Shown piece by piece: positions 46,642 to 58,156 of a DNA stretch of 64,000 nt. The position numbers and the translations under genes were made by a program. Positions within the stretch are counted from its first letter, which is position 1. Every line of letters starts with the position of its first letter. A model generated the notes under the pieces. It was not told where the DNA came from. It made no database searches and saw only the letters and a program-made list of their open reading frames with translations. The DNA is from Prosopocoilus inquinatus (lineage: Eukaryota > Arthropoda > Insecta > Coleoptera > Lucanidae), in the NCBI GenBank assembly GCA_036172665.1, contig CM069870.1, positions 26,510,001 to 26,574,000 on the forward strand, read 5' to 3'.

Positions 46642-46840
46642 AGTTTTTTTTTAATCTCGAACCGGACAGAAATATGATGGGAACACACTCAACGTTTCGT
46701 TATAGATTTGTTTATTTCCTGACGAAGCTATAAATCTATAGCAAAACGTTGAGTGTGTTCCCATCATATTTCTGTCCGGTTCGAGATTAAAAAAACTTTG
46801 TACTTACAATTTTCATGGACAAGAACCAACTTCAATTATA
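46642..46840. repeat. Inverted pair of hammerhead-like repeats (family P4)
   Basis: Two copies face each other. The right one (46717-46840, plus) has CTGACGAAG, stem GCTATA-AATC-TATAGC, CAAAACG and TTGAGTG, then the family tail. The left one (about 46642-46705) is the inverse of the tail plus part of the core. The arms 46650-46705 and 46738-46795 are nearly identical, so this DNA can fold into a long hairpin. In the right copy GAAAC has become CAAAAC, while the copy at 39.8 kb keeps GAAAC. It starts about 30 bp outside the hAT-type element. Confidence 0.7.
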
Positions 46841-46844
46841 AATT

Positions 46845-47940
46845 ATCTCGTTTACTATTTAGAAATCATTCAGCTGTTTCATTAAATAAAAATATGCTGC
46901 ATATTACCATAATTTTGCGACACAATGTTTCAAAATAATCTTAAATTCCAGAGGGTCCTTAGTAACTCTCTCTAATCATAGTAATCAACAATTAAAATAA
47001 ATAATCACATTGAAATTTTGATAATTGAAAATTAATCTCGGCCCACAATAATTCTATATCCGTAGATACGTATTTCGGCAGCTAAGCTGTCATCTTCAGT
47101 ACGCTACCAACTTAAAAGCACTTAAAAAGTTCTAAAGACAACCTAATCGTCCTAATAAAATCATAAAAATGTTAATATTCAATTATTTCTTAAACCACAG
47201 TCTCCTTTACTATTTTAGTTTGAAATTTTGAGCTTTCTAAATATTTTAAAAGAAATATGTTCGTAACAGTATTAATCTAAATTATCTATGAATTTTATGG
47301 CTATATGCTCATCACTTACTTATTTTGGATAGCGCACCATAAATTTTATTTACATATGGCATTTATTTCACCCGGAAGTTTTATCTAGGAGTAAAACTCC
47401 TGATATAATTCAGATCTACGATGGCGTATCTAAATTTCTATTAGAACAGAAGCGGCAACTTACGATGTTTCGACATTGAGTGGAAAGAACTGGTGGCGAA
47501 CTCACCTGCAATAAAAGACAAGGAAATTAGAAAAATTAAGAAAGACAGGTGACTAATAAAGTGCACATTTTACGTGTAATTTTAAATATTAATGAGCCGT
47601 TACACTCCCAACAAATTTGTCATTCTCCTGCCTGAATTAAAATAAATCACCGGCATAATTTGGAGGCGGTCCAGGAACGTCCGCACATTACTTAAATTAT
47701 TTAGAATAAAACGGGTCATATAAATGAGGCAAAATATTGCGAGGATTATAATGAGTCTTGCTTAAGTAAGCCGTTGACAAATATTATTATTTATAATAAT
47801 ATATACAGTATGTAACAAGAAAATTAACAAACCAACTTTTTCCTTAGAAAGTTTTACATGCATAGAACATGTAAGCTCAAAACAGAAAACCGTTTTATTT
47901 TGGAGCTTAAAACAAATGTCTACTTGAAATGCTTAAAACA
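46845..47940. other. Non-coding with one hammerhead-like motif
   Basis: Apart from the motif at 47061-47104 listed separately, I see no repeats or genes. The part 47580-47770 is less AT-rich and looks single-copy. Confidence 0.4.
47061..47104 (-). repeat. Penelope-type hammerhead-like motif (family P5)
   Basis: The minus strand reads GTACTGAAGATGACAGC, then TTAGCTGCCGAAATACGTAT. Stem II can form from CAGCT and AGCTG, followed by CGAAA. CTGAAGATGA contains an extra two bases relative to CTGATGA, so it is a degenerate or variant core. Sequences of this kind are, from memory, frequent at the ends of insect Penelope-like elements. Confidence 0.5.
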
Positions 47941-47948
47941 TTTATAAC

Positions 47949-50139
47949 TAGAGACCGGATTTATAAGTTTTTACAAGTTTTTTACGCTAACATACCTAAA
48001 CTTGGCGTTTTGTATTTATATGTTTGTCGATTAGAGAAGCCCAAAAATGGTAGTTTTATTTCGCATATAACTTAATATTTTAGACTTTTAGCGCATATTT
48101 ATTTATTTATCCATATATTGATATAAATAACATTATAATTCCATATACGGTCAATATTCAAGTCTGCAGCTTTTCCAAGAAGTAATTTATTCTTCTCAAT
48201 TTATTTTACGATTTATTTTACGATTTCCCGGAATGTGATTTTCTGGGAATCTGTAGCGACTTGCACTTGCATTTTGCACTTATGGTTTGCATTTCAGTTT
48301 GAGATAAGAACTCCGTGAATGTGTGTGACTAGTGACTAGTGTATTTATCAACGCGAATTAGTTGTTATTTTCTTATTTAATTTAAAGACGAAATAAATTC
48401 AGTGCTTATCTTTTCAAAATGCCGAAAGTAGCATCCTCTCCATCCGAGCTATTGAAAAAATGGATTAAAGCATCTAAACATCTAACTACAGATGGAAAAG
48501 TTATTTTTTGCAACGCATGCTCAAAACAGGTAGATACCTTACAAATTCTCTTAAAAATCACATTTTCATTTTGACAATATTTTAAGGTGTCGTCAGACCA
48601 AAAGTACCAGATTGATCAACATTTGGCTACAAACCTCCATAAGGAGTCGGAGAAAAGATGTGTGTCTAACTTTAAGCAGTCTTTTATTTCTTCAACAGCC
48701 AGTAACTCACAGGGCAGTGACACAGGAAATGAATTCTTTTTAGACTTGTGCAGTGCTATGGCAGAGTCAAACATTCCTTGGCATAAACTTGAACAAGCAA
48801 GTTTTCGAACTTTTTTGGAAAAATATTGCAATCGTCATATTCCAAATGAATCGACTTTGCGGAAAAACTATCTAAGTATATGCTACCAGCAACGGATGAA
48901 GAAAATAAGAGAGAAGCTTAGCGACAACAATATTTATATAGTAGTTGATGAAACGACAGATGCCTGCGGTCGTTATGTAGCAAATATGTTAGCAGGAGTA
49001 TTAAGCAACACAGTTGCACCAATATCTTATTTGGTAAATAGTGCAGTTTTGGAAAAAACAAATCATTCAACGATCGCACGTTTTATTAACGACAGCTTGA
49101 CACTTTTATATGCACCTAATCAAGTTAAATCGGAAAATATATTACTAATGGTGTCTGATGCAGCAGCCTACATGATAAAAGCAGGACAGGCTTTACAGGC
49201 GTTTTACCCAAATCTGATGCACTTCACTTGTATGGCTCACGCAATGAATAGGCTCGCTGAATTGGTGCGACTAGAATACCCAACAGTAAATAAGTTGATC
49301 AATAACGGAAAAAAGGCGTTTCTTAAAGCCCCACAGCCCCACTGCGTATACAACACTATAAAGAATTAGCTGCTGACCTGCCATTACCACCAGAACCAAT
49401 AATTACGAGATGGGGTACGTGGCTTGAAGCAGCAAATTTTTACGCAGATAACTTTAAACAATTAAAGGAAATTTTCTTAGAATTGGATGATTCCAATTCA
49501 GCGGCTTTAAGAATTTGTAAGGAATGCATGTCGAACACAAACATCGGGAATCAATTAGCATTCATTAAAACTCATTTTTCGGTTTTAACATCCACCATTA
49601 AAAAGTTGGAATCATCCCAGACGGCTCTATTAGATTCTTTTGAAGTGGTCGATGATGCAATTGAAAGTGTAAAATCAATTCCAGGGGAGATAGGAGAGAA
49701 GTTAATGGCAAAATTAGACAAGGTTCTATTACGTAATCCTGACTACAATAAAATGAGGAAAATCTGTTTAGTTTTAAAAGGTCAAAGTGAAGAGGATTTG
49801 GACATGGACCCCAAAGATGTAGCATCCATGAAATTTGCGCCCATTACTTCATGCGATGTCGAGCGTTCGTTTTCCTCTTATAAAAATATTTTGACAGATA
49901 AACGACAAAATTTTACCCCAAATAATTTAAATCAACTGTTGATTATATTTTGTAATCCTACTACTTAAGTGTTAAGTGTTAAAATTACTTATATGAAACA
50001 ATTTATGTTTTTATTATTCTAAAGTATGTATAAGTAAAATAAAATTTTTATCGCATATAATATCCATATTTTGATCCATTTTAATCGCATAAAAAAAACT
50101 TATTTTCCACTTTTTTAGCACATATAAATCCGGACTTTA
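47949..50139 (+). mobile_element. Full-length hAT transposon, 2191 bp, perfect 8-bp TSD
   Basis: Inverted ends TAGAGACCGGATTTATA (left) and TAAAGTCCGGATTTATA (right, inverted) follow the hAT pattern (T/C)A(G/A)NG. The 8-bp direct repeat TTTATAAC lies on each side (47941-47948 and 50140-50147) without mismatch. Subterminal CGCATATAA motifs occur near both ends (48060, 48090, 50050, 50087), as is usual for hAT transposase binding. One transposase gene, with a small intron and a single frameshift, fills the interior. Confidence 0.95.
48419..49968 (+). pseudogene. hAT transposase (BED finger, RNase H-like core, dimerisation domain)
   Basis: Exon 1 (48419-48529, 37 codons) starts MPKVASSPSELLKKWIKASK and brings the first half of a BED zinc finger, FCNAC. 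A 57-bp intron (48530-48586, GT...AG) follows. Exon 2 continues in frame with VSSDQKYQIDQHLATNLHKE, supplying the two His ligands. The RNase H-like core begins at IYIVVDETTDACG (first Asp). The insertion domain includes VSDAAAYMIKAG and FTCMAHAMNRLAE. After a shift near 49330-49350 the frame resumes with ELAADLPLPPEPIITRWGTW. The C-terminal hAT dimerisation block reads SMKFAPITSCDVERSFSSYK, with the last acidic residue in DVERSFS, then ILTDKRQNF. Only one frameshift separates this copy from a full-length protein of about 500 residues. Similar proteins occur in many insects. Confidence 0.92.
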
Positions 50140-50149
50140 TTTATAACTG

Positions 50150-52415
50150 ATCACACCTCTGTGTCTAGACATATTGATCACTTGGTCGGAATCACGGAAC
50201 TAAAAGCAGCGTCGTCTCCGGAAAATTAAACAGAGGCCATTCAAATTATTACAACGAAAGCCTGGGTGTGTATCAGTTGAGAGCAAAACTGTTATACGTG
50301 AAATTACGTCGACCAGAGCGGAACACGAATCCAGCATCTAACCTCTAACTAAACATGACAGCTGGAATGGGTCTTTAAATAACTACAGGTTCTCACCGGT
50401 TATAGTGATTAAAATGTACGTTAAAGAAAGCATCTGTTGATGGCTTTATTAAATTAAATTCTTTATTTCCATCTCAAATTTAAGAATTTGAAAGTACAAA
50501 CAGTTATATTTTTGTAATTAACAAAATTGGATATGTGTACCATAAATTCTAAAACAAAAACGAAAATCGATGATGTTCACAAGCGTTAAACTATGATGGA
50601 ATTTACCTTTAGCCTCAGCACATCGCAAATGGTGTGAAGCTACTGTAATTATACACGACAGTGATTGGCATTGAGGAGATATTCTAAGCAACCTAACCGT
50701 ATCGCAACATAAATAATTCATAGTGGTTGGATACTAAAGTATTTTTGGAACGAAATGTTCAATATTTCATTTTCTACCAACTCATGCATATACCGCATGT
50801 ATCATTTCAATCTGAAATCAAGACCGCTGCAAGCTAACGGCGTCCTGGTGGACGCTGGCAATAAAGGGCATTACAAAACTGTCAATCAGTCTCGATTCGT
50901 TTGATCGCGACTGTACGAATAGATTATGCTTGCTCTTGTGTTAAACACCTTTTTTAATATGAACCTCTTACAACAAAATGGACATGATATAGCGATTAAG
51001 CAAATCTGTACTTCCTTCCATATCTACCTATCTGTCTCTGTGTCCTTTTTCAAGCTTCAGTGAAACAGACGGTATGGAGATAACTAACGGAAGGACATTC
51101 CAAGGTGTCAAGTAAACAAACAATTGATCGTAACGGCGCGTTGTATTAAAAGCGGGCGCCCAGCTCGTATTCCTCACACGCTCATGACGATAACTGCCTT
51201 TTTTTCTCCGCCTACGGAACGTAACATACAAAAAGAAAATTAAGAATGTAATTAAAACTAACTAATAACGTTTTCCACTGGCTGCACCGCTCTGCATTCA
51301 GGATATCTGTCTCGTTGTATTACATAAAGCCAAATCGAGATGAAAATACACTCAGCGCACACTAGTGCAGCGAGTAGAAAACGACACAAATTAATTGAAA
51401 ATAAATTAACGTTGGACTCCAGACGTTTTGGACGTTTTAACCAAACAAATATTTCAAGTCTTTGTTTATCACCAAACGCACTGCGGACATATCACTTCCA
51501 TGTCAATTAAAAAAAAAAAAAACACAGAAACTAAAGCTTTGTTCGAAGTTATTTTGAATTTTCAATTACGTCAAGTTACTTTATACTCCTATATTCTATT
51601 TAATGTCACAAAGTGTCGGGCATGATATGTGCCATAAAAAAGGAATTCCCAAGATGAATTGTCGATGGACTTTGCTTCATCTTGATTAGAACTTTAATGG
51701 GGTTTAAGTTTCTGTTCCGTTGAATATTTTAATTGAAAACAATGCTCAGGAAAAACCAAATAAAAATGATTGACCAAACAGAAACTCAAATGCCAACAAA
51801 ATTCTATTTTCCAGGGTCTAAGCTGATATTTTTTAAGTATGGCTGACCTCTTACGGGGAAAAAGTATTCGTTAACCTTTTTGAAACTTCATTTTTAGTAT
51901 ACCTGACAGGATACACAGTACTACATAAACAGTGTTTGAGAGGGTCTGCAGGGTTCACATTACATTGTGTCACGAGGGCAATAAAAACCTACGACAAGAT
52001 TAATTTGGAATGTTAATAACATTAAATTTTTAATAGTTTTACTCTGATTGTAAGAAGCTAACAAAGAAAACAATATTTTTTTATGCTGTCAAAGAAATTT
52101 GTGTGCAATGTGAATTCCTCAAACTCTTAGAATGAATTTAATTAAGAGAAATATTAAAAAAAAATTATACATCTTTTTCTATCAACCTACAATCGTTCAC
52201 TAACAGTTTATCGACCTCTATAGGTACCATGCTTGAAAAAAAAATTGGGACAACTCTATACATTTTTGAGTTATTTTACTAGTTTTAATGCAACCACTTT
52301 AAAGGGTTCCCAAGATTTTTTTTAATAGATAAAAGGTTTTCGAATTTATTATTTTGCATTATTTTACGTATCCACAAATATTCCCGCTTTTAGTTTTGCA
52401 TCCGAAATAGGTTGC
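50150..52415. other. Long non-coding stretch, nothing identified
   Basis: Short ORFs without recognisable domains. Parts (50150-50400, 50850-51250) are less AT-rich and look like ordinary single-copy DNA. No repeat pairs noticed. Confidence 0.4.
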
Positions 52416-52424
52416 GTAATTATT

Positions 52425-52814
52425 AAGGGTCGGACATTCCTAGGATACCTGGTAAAAACCAGTATAAAGATAAACAAAGCAGCGGCGTAGATTTCAACGT
52501 CGCCGCTGAACGGCTTATATGCCCGAGGTACTCTCACCCTCGCGCTCATCGCATAGCGCCGTCATTGCAAAAAGAATGCGAATCCATTTCGGAATAAATC
52601 GATTATGTAAACAAGTTTTTATATCCAGTCGACCAGAACTGTAGTGGTCACTGCCTGCCGCATAGACTTCTCGGGCTTCGACTGGTTTATTGGTTTGTTT
52701 TTACAGGGCAGACGCGTTAAAGTTTAGAAATTTTTCTGACTATGCTCGCTTCAGCATATTAGTAGTTCCTCGTATATTTAACGAAACCTTCCGCCTAAAT
52801 GCGTCTAGGCCTGG
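52425..52814. mobile_element. Unclassified repeat family R, copy 2 (390 bp)
   Basis: Runs from AAGGGTCGGACATTC to CTAGGCCTGG and is flanked by an exact 8-bp direct repeat TAATTATT (52417-52424 and 52815-52822). Near the start is a small hairpin CTGGTAAAAACCAG followed by TATAAA, then CGGCTTATATGCCCG. At about 52672-52682 GCTTCGACTGG resembles a Pol III B box (GGTTCGANTCC). With direct flanking repeats but no inverted ends or coding capacity, it could be a SINE or a solo LTR. The first base of TGTCGGAC in copy 1 is GGTCGGAC here. I cannot decide between them. Confidence 0.75.
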
Positions 52815-52824
52815 TAATTATTGA

Positions 52825-54000
52825 AAGCAGCATCGATTTTAAGCATGGCTTTTACGAAATGTTTCATTCAAGTTTCATTGGTCCCAACTGAATGTGCAAT
52901 GGTGGAAAAATTATGTTTTGGGGATCTACTAAATATGTTTCTTTTACACTCATTTTTTCTGGATAAATTGAGAAATAACCGTCAGAAATACAGTAATTTT
53001 ACAATCGGAAAAAGGCGGAACATTTCTATGTCTCCTAAGTCAATGTCCAAAGATCATTTATACAGACTCTGTATAAACTGTCCACAAACGCAACTGAGCG
53101 TAACAGAAACGATGCGAACTTATTTTACACGATCTGTTAGACATTTTATAACAATTTAAATTACTTACTGTTACATAAAAACTACGATACTAAACTACCA
53201 GGTGATTTATTAGCTCACCGCCAAGCTTTACCATATGAAAGCTCATGTGATTTTTGAAAAGAACAAAAAATTGGACATACAGGCTGTTCACGGGAAACCG
53301 CTACAATGACAAACTTTATTTGCATTTTTACAAAGTCGCTTAAATAAGGAAAGTTTTAGGATAAAATGCTACCCATCAGTACAACAAATGACTATTAAAT
53401 TTTCGAGATTTTCAATTGTTTCGATCCTTTTTTAATGGAACGTATGTATGTTTTTTATCATCACATCATATTCAGGGTGTCAAGTTAATTATGTCTCTCA
53501 AACATTATCTCCCTAAACTAAAAAAATAAAGAAAATAAACTCCAAGTAATCTGGCGCGGGTATGCAAATTAAGTGTGCCTTTCGTAGTAACAAAATGTGA
53601 TGTAATCGAAAATTTTCAACTACCGTTTTAAATTAGCACAGGTAATAATAATAATATTTGTACACTAGTGTTATTATTATAACGTAATGAAACTGAAATA
53701 AATAAACGGACAAATAGTAAATATATAATATAATAGTTAGTCATATTAACACTAAACATACACTCACCCGCACAAAATATGATCCACTGAGTTTTAGGAA
53801 TATAATTATGGTCACTCTATATCAGGTGTGTTTTTATGGTATTGAATGTAATCTGTATTCATTTTACAAGGCACTGAATCGAAATGGTGGGAACTAAAAT
53901 AAGTTTAATTAAATCACTGAATATAACAAAATTTTGGCTAAACCTCTTAAATGAAAAAAACGTTCTTGAAAGTTATGTAACGGTTTTAGTGACGAGTATT
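52825..54000. other. Non-coding, unassigned
   Basis: A 112-codon plus frame at 52821-53159 shows no domain I can name. TTCAGGGTGTCAAG at about 53471 resembles a transposon terminus. Nothing else recognised. Confidence 0.35.
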
Positions 54001-54002
54001 TC

Positions 54003-55010
54003 CTACTCTACCCCTAATAACAGTTTCCATGCGTCTGGACGTACCCGTATACCCGAATGTTGTTTTGGTCGATTGTCTCCCACTCTTCAACCACCGCCTC
54101 AGATAATGCAGTCAAATTCTCTGAAGCTGGAATTCGAGATCGAACACTACTTATCATGTGCCCAGATATGCTCAATTGGGATGAGGTTGGCACTTCAAGC
54201 TGACCAGTTCATACGAGGTGTTTTGACTTCGTCCAGGTGCTCATATACTACCCGCGCAGGCGTTATCTTGCATTAGCACGCAGTGATTCCCAATAATTGG
54301 CGCAAAAGGTACAAAATAAATGAAGTTTCAATATTTCCCTAATGTACCTGTCCACAGTAAGAGATCACCCATTAATGAGCAATTACTCAGTACAAGCATC
54401 GATGGAAATGCCACCCCAGACCATAATGGAACCCCGATTGAAATTAAGCCGAGGTAGATTATTGCATTAAGTAAACTTCTCATAGCTTCTTCGCCACACC
54501 CTTCGGCGATCAGCGGGCGACCTCGAGCAACAACGAGGCACGTCTATAAAAAGAAGTCGGCCCCGATCCATTTCTTCTTAATTGATGCTGTTTTGATGAC
54601 GACCAAAGTTTAATCGGACTACTCAATGCCGTCTCGTTAACTCCAGTCCATGTGCAGATCTTTTTGCTCTCAGTTCAGCCTCCTCCAAACATCATCTCAC
54701 CGTCCTCTCACTTACGGCTACGATATTTTCCTGTTTTAGATCTATTCGCAGTGACTTCAGTATCCTCTCTATTCCTCAAGGACGTTAAGGTCAAATAATG
54801 ATCATCTTGAGCTGTAGTGGACCTCTTTCTCCATGAGCCCGTTCTTACGTAATCAATCCCTTGTCCTAAAAATCGTTCCCATGCCCGTTGTACACTGCAT
54901 CTTGAAACACCAAGAACTCTTGCTGCATAAAACTATGCGCGGCCATCATGAATTAGCTATTACCCGTGCAGTGTCAGTTGAATTTAGGACCATTAGTGTA
55001 TCAAAAGTGA
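54003..55010 (-). pseudogene. Tc1-like transposase relic
   Basis: The minus strand carries, in order, an N-terminal helix-turn-helix (ARVLGVSRCSVQRAWERF) and the linker RTGSWRKRSTTAQDDHYLTL with TSLRNR. After decayed middle parts come the IEHIWAH box (the last catalytic Glu region) and SSVRSRIPASENLTALSEAV with VEEWETIDQNNIR. These blocks match insect Tc1-like transposases closely. Frameshifts (for example right after IEHIWAH) and stops are common, and the two catalytic Asp positions are not clear. No terminal inverted repeats were identified. It is more recognisable than the copy at 23.5 kb but equally dead. Confidence 0.85.
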
Positions 55011-55093
55011 TCTTTATTTGACATGTTCATGACATGGAGTGAATTATCCATGATTTTAGTGATTGATGAATGACAGAAATTTGAAACCGTATC

Positions 55094-55139
55094 GGCGGCG
55101 TTTTTAGCAACTTAAGGCTAAGTCGTTAAAAACGCCACC
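55094..55139. repeat. Small hairpin, 21-bp arms
   Basis: GGCGGCGTTTTTAGCAACTTA is followed after AGGC-type spacing by TAAGTCGTTAAAAACGCCACC, its inverse with three mismatches. It lies just outside the 5' side of the minus-strand Tc1 relic. It may be a small MITE remnant. Confidence 0.55.
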
Positions 55140-56570
55140 AATGTAGAAACTGTTTATTTAGTTCATCCAAGACTTGGCATACTATATCAGCTTCCAACAG
55201 ACCCCTACAAGTTAATGAACACTTTTCAAGTATTTATCGACCCCCAGGACTCAAAATTGACACCATATTCTCATTAAAAAAACAAGAGACATTTGTTTTT
55301 CCACACCTAATTTATCATTTTTGTAACACGCATGGTACAATCCTTCAAGATGAAATGATCTAAAGAAGCAACAAAAGATTCAATATAAAAATATAACTTA
55401 TTAGCCGTTCACCCTTTTTTCTCGTCAGAGTAGGAGAGTTAGGGTGACATTTTTGTTGGTATCACAATATAGATGTTAGATGAAACGGTTATGTTTATTT
55501 TAAATTTCAAGTTTATGATTTTAGTACATTGACACCACTTCGACTGGAGCAATAGGTAGCCCATTTATTTCAGAGTCGGTCGCAGTTGGATGCTTCTTCG
55601 TATTTAGTAGTATAGTCAGATTACTAGTGTGAAATTGTCATAATATTTTTCATGTCAGATTGTGGCATCTATCAAAATTCATGTAAGCAACCGAAGAAAA
55701 GTAGAATACGGCTTGCTCTGACGAGAAAAAAGAAGGAATGCTTAATAAATTATAAACTAAATTATAAAATAACTGATTTGATTATAGAAATGAAAACAGT
55801 CTGTCATTGGTCAGTTATGCAAAACTAAACTAGAATAAAAATGAAGGAAATGAGTGGTAAATGAAAAAGAATCAATTATAAATACAAGATAATTAATTTC
55901 TTGTGTGAAAGGTAACGACATGTAACATCATAACTAAATAATTGCAAATCTCTAAGAATCAAACATGACCACAATACCACGTAATCATGTGAATGCGTAA
56001 TTCTTTGATATTACCGATTTAGTTCATGATATAACAAAATTTACTCGTCAGCACTTTTCATTCAAGAAAAGTCTGCTGTTCATAACACACCCATCACATA
56101 ACAAATTTGACAATCACAAATTTAACAGCTCCTTAACGTTTCGATCCTCCTTCGTAAAGCTGTGATGGACGTGCAGCACGCAACGGATGAAAATATTAAT
56201 TACGTAATTTAGTAGTTATGTGGGAGCAGTTGGCTACAATGCAAGCTCATTAAATAGGGAAAAAACTTTATAGCGACGAGCTCAACAAAAATAGTCGGAA
56301 CAGATATCGCCTTCGGTGGTGTGCCGTTTCGTCCTGGTTCTGAAATAAATGAACGACGATAAAATACGCTGAATATTCATTAGTCTAATTATGCAAGTAA
56401 TTGTGTTTGCGTTGTTTTCGAGTTTCTTTTTCGTTTTGCTAAAATAATTTTTCGCCACGAACAATTTTATAATTTTTTTATTTTATTTTATAGCGAGATA
56501 ATAACGCGACCTCAGTCTTGAGAGAGAAATAACCTTTTCCAATTGTATATTTTGAATTTGATTAACTTTC
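55140..56570. other. Non-coding with a possible MITE and a weak ribozyme-like motif
   Basis: CTTTTTTCTCGTCAGAG at 55414-55430 is inverted at 55716-55733, giving a candidate 325-bp element without coding content. At 56131-56160 (minus) TACGAAGGAGGATCGAAACGT resembles a degraded Penelope-type motif. The rest, including a single-copy-looking block at 56210-56480, shows nothing. Confidence 0.4.
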
Positions 56571-57168
56571 GCACATTTACTCACCCATGAGAAGTTAGCA
56601 ATAAAATTCCAGTAATAAAATTATGAAATTTCAAACGCTGCCACCGCTAAAATAACGATCACAGATCAATAATATTTAATCTATTACAAAGAGAATAATG
56701 TGTAGATTCCCCTCATATTAAGAAACTGAAAAAATATTTGATATTAAGTTAACTATGACTATTTAAACAAGCATAAGTCATTATTCATATATCGCACCAA
56801 AACAATTGCTTTCAATGAAAATTTTCACGTAGTCATAAAGTAAACATACATATCTATTTAATAATGCCTTCAGAAAGTTTTAGCCGGTTGGTTTGAAGTA
56901 ATTAGAAATTAATAAATTGTGACGTTTGCAACAATAAAAAAAAACTTTACTTTGCGCTTTGTGAATTATGGCCAAGGTCTGAAGTTTGCATTGAGTACAC
57001 AGGGTGTTCAAAGTTTTTGTTATAGGCACACAACGACTTCGTTATTATGGAAGGTACGAAGTCGTTCAAATTGGCAAAAATATACTGCTTTTACTCAAGA
57101 TTAGTAATTAAGCATTGTCCATGCGTAAGCTGAACGGATCAGTCAGATTACGGTGGAATTCTCTGTTC

Positions 57169-57209
57169 GTCTTCTGATGAGGCCTCAATTAGGGCCGAAA
57201 TCGCTATGA
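57169..57209 (+). ncRNA. Hammerhead ribozyme-like motif (family P6), canonical core
   Basis: CTGATGA (57174-57180) is followed by a stem II GGCCT-CAATTA-GGGCC that pairs over four Watson-Crick pairs plus a U-G, then GAAA (57197-57200). These are the invariant core boxes of the hammerhead ribozyme in the right order and spacing. The next bases (TCGCTATGAGAACC) would be stem III and cleavage site, which I could not pair convincingly within one unit. In Penelope-like elements stem III is often minimal and the active form dimeric. Activity is unproven; the sequence match is good. Confidence 0.55.
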
Positions 57210-57520
57210 GAACCCTGTTGCAATTTAGCTGAATTGTAGCAGATTTTTAATGATTTTTTTTTTCATGATGAGTACAAATATCGCAATAACACCTTTATTA
57301 TTTGTTCTGAGGTTAAGTAGTAAAGAGTACTTTATATTTATAATTTACTATTCTTTCGTTTTACAACAAAAAATACGGAATATTTCATTAAAGAAAAGTT
57401 TACATGTGAAGATATTATGAGAACGCGATGCGTAATTGTTTTTTTGGTATCGCCGCTTAATTGTGGGTTGCTGATGATTTGAACGATTTCGTACCTTAAT
57501 AATTATGAAGTTATTGTATG

Positions 57521-58156
57521 TATACAGTGTTTCCCAAAAGTAACGGATAGATTCTATAAAATGGTTAAGAAAAGGGAGAATTCTCAGGTCGATTTTTATT
57601 TTTAAATCATCATTTGAGGATGTAATTTTCAATCCCCCATCTCTAAGCTATAACAACCCCAACTTTAAAAATTCAAGTAGCAAAGTACCTCTTGTGATAC
57701 CTCATTAAATAACACTTTTAATGCTGAAAATTTGTTAAAACTTGCAGTTTATATTGGATTTTCTCTTAATTCAGAAGGGCATTATTCGAATCGTGAATCG
57801 ATATTTTTAGACATCTATCTCCAACCATCTTTTCTATTTGCAAATTTTTCTTCTTCCCACATATTATTTGTGCATCATAGTATTTTTATTTAAGCTTTAA
57901 TCATTCGCGATTACTGAGAATCACTGGGACATACTCTATATTGGAAACTTTGATCACCCTATACATACTGTTTAAAAATAACTCGGCACTATTGCAAACT
58001 ATTTTATTATTAAAGTTACAGATACAATTAAATTAGCAAACTAGTAGTATCTTTCGTCCTGACTGCAACGATGCATTCAAAAAAAAAGCAATTGAACATC
58101 GCATTTATGAAATAAAGGGAAAAGAACACTTTTTTTTAAATAGAACACCCTGTATA
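57521..58156. mobile_element. Possible nested element with TATACAG.GTGTT ends
   Basis: TATACAGTGTTTCCCAAAAG at the left and, inverted, TATACAGGGTGTTCTATTT at the right look like the two ends of a common class of insect DNA element. The 636-bp interior has no recognised coding sequence. The ends match over only about 15 positions, so the call is tentative. Confidence 0.4.

Noticed and set aside
52821..53159. 112-codon ORF after repeat R
   Set aside because: No recognisable domain and no homologous frame elsewhere in the window; length is within chance for this composition.
53884..54276. 130-codon plus-strand ORF
   Set aside because: Antisense to the Tc1-like relic, whose minus-strand blocks are clearly identifiable.
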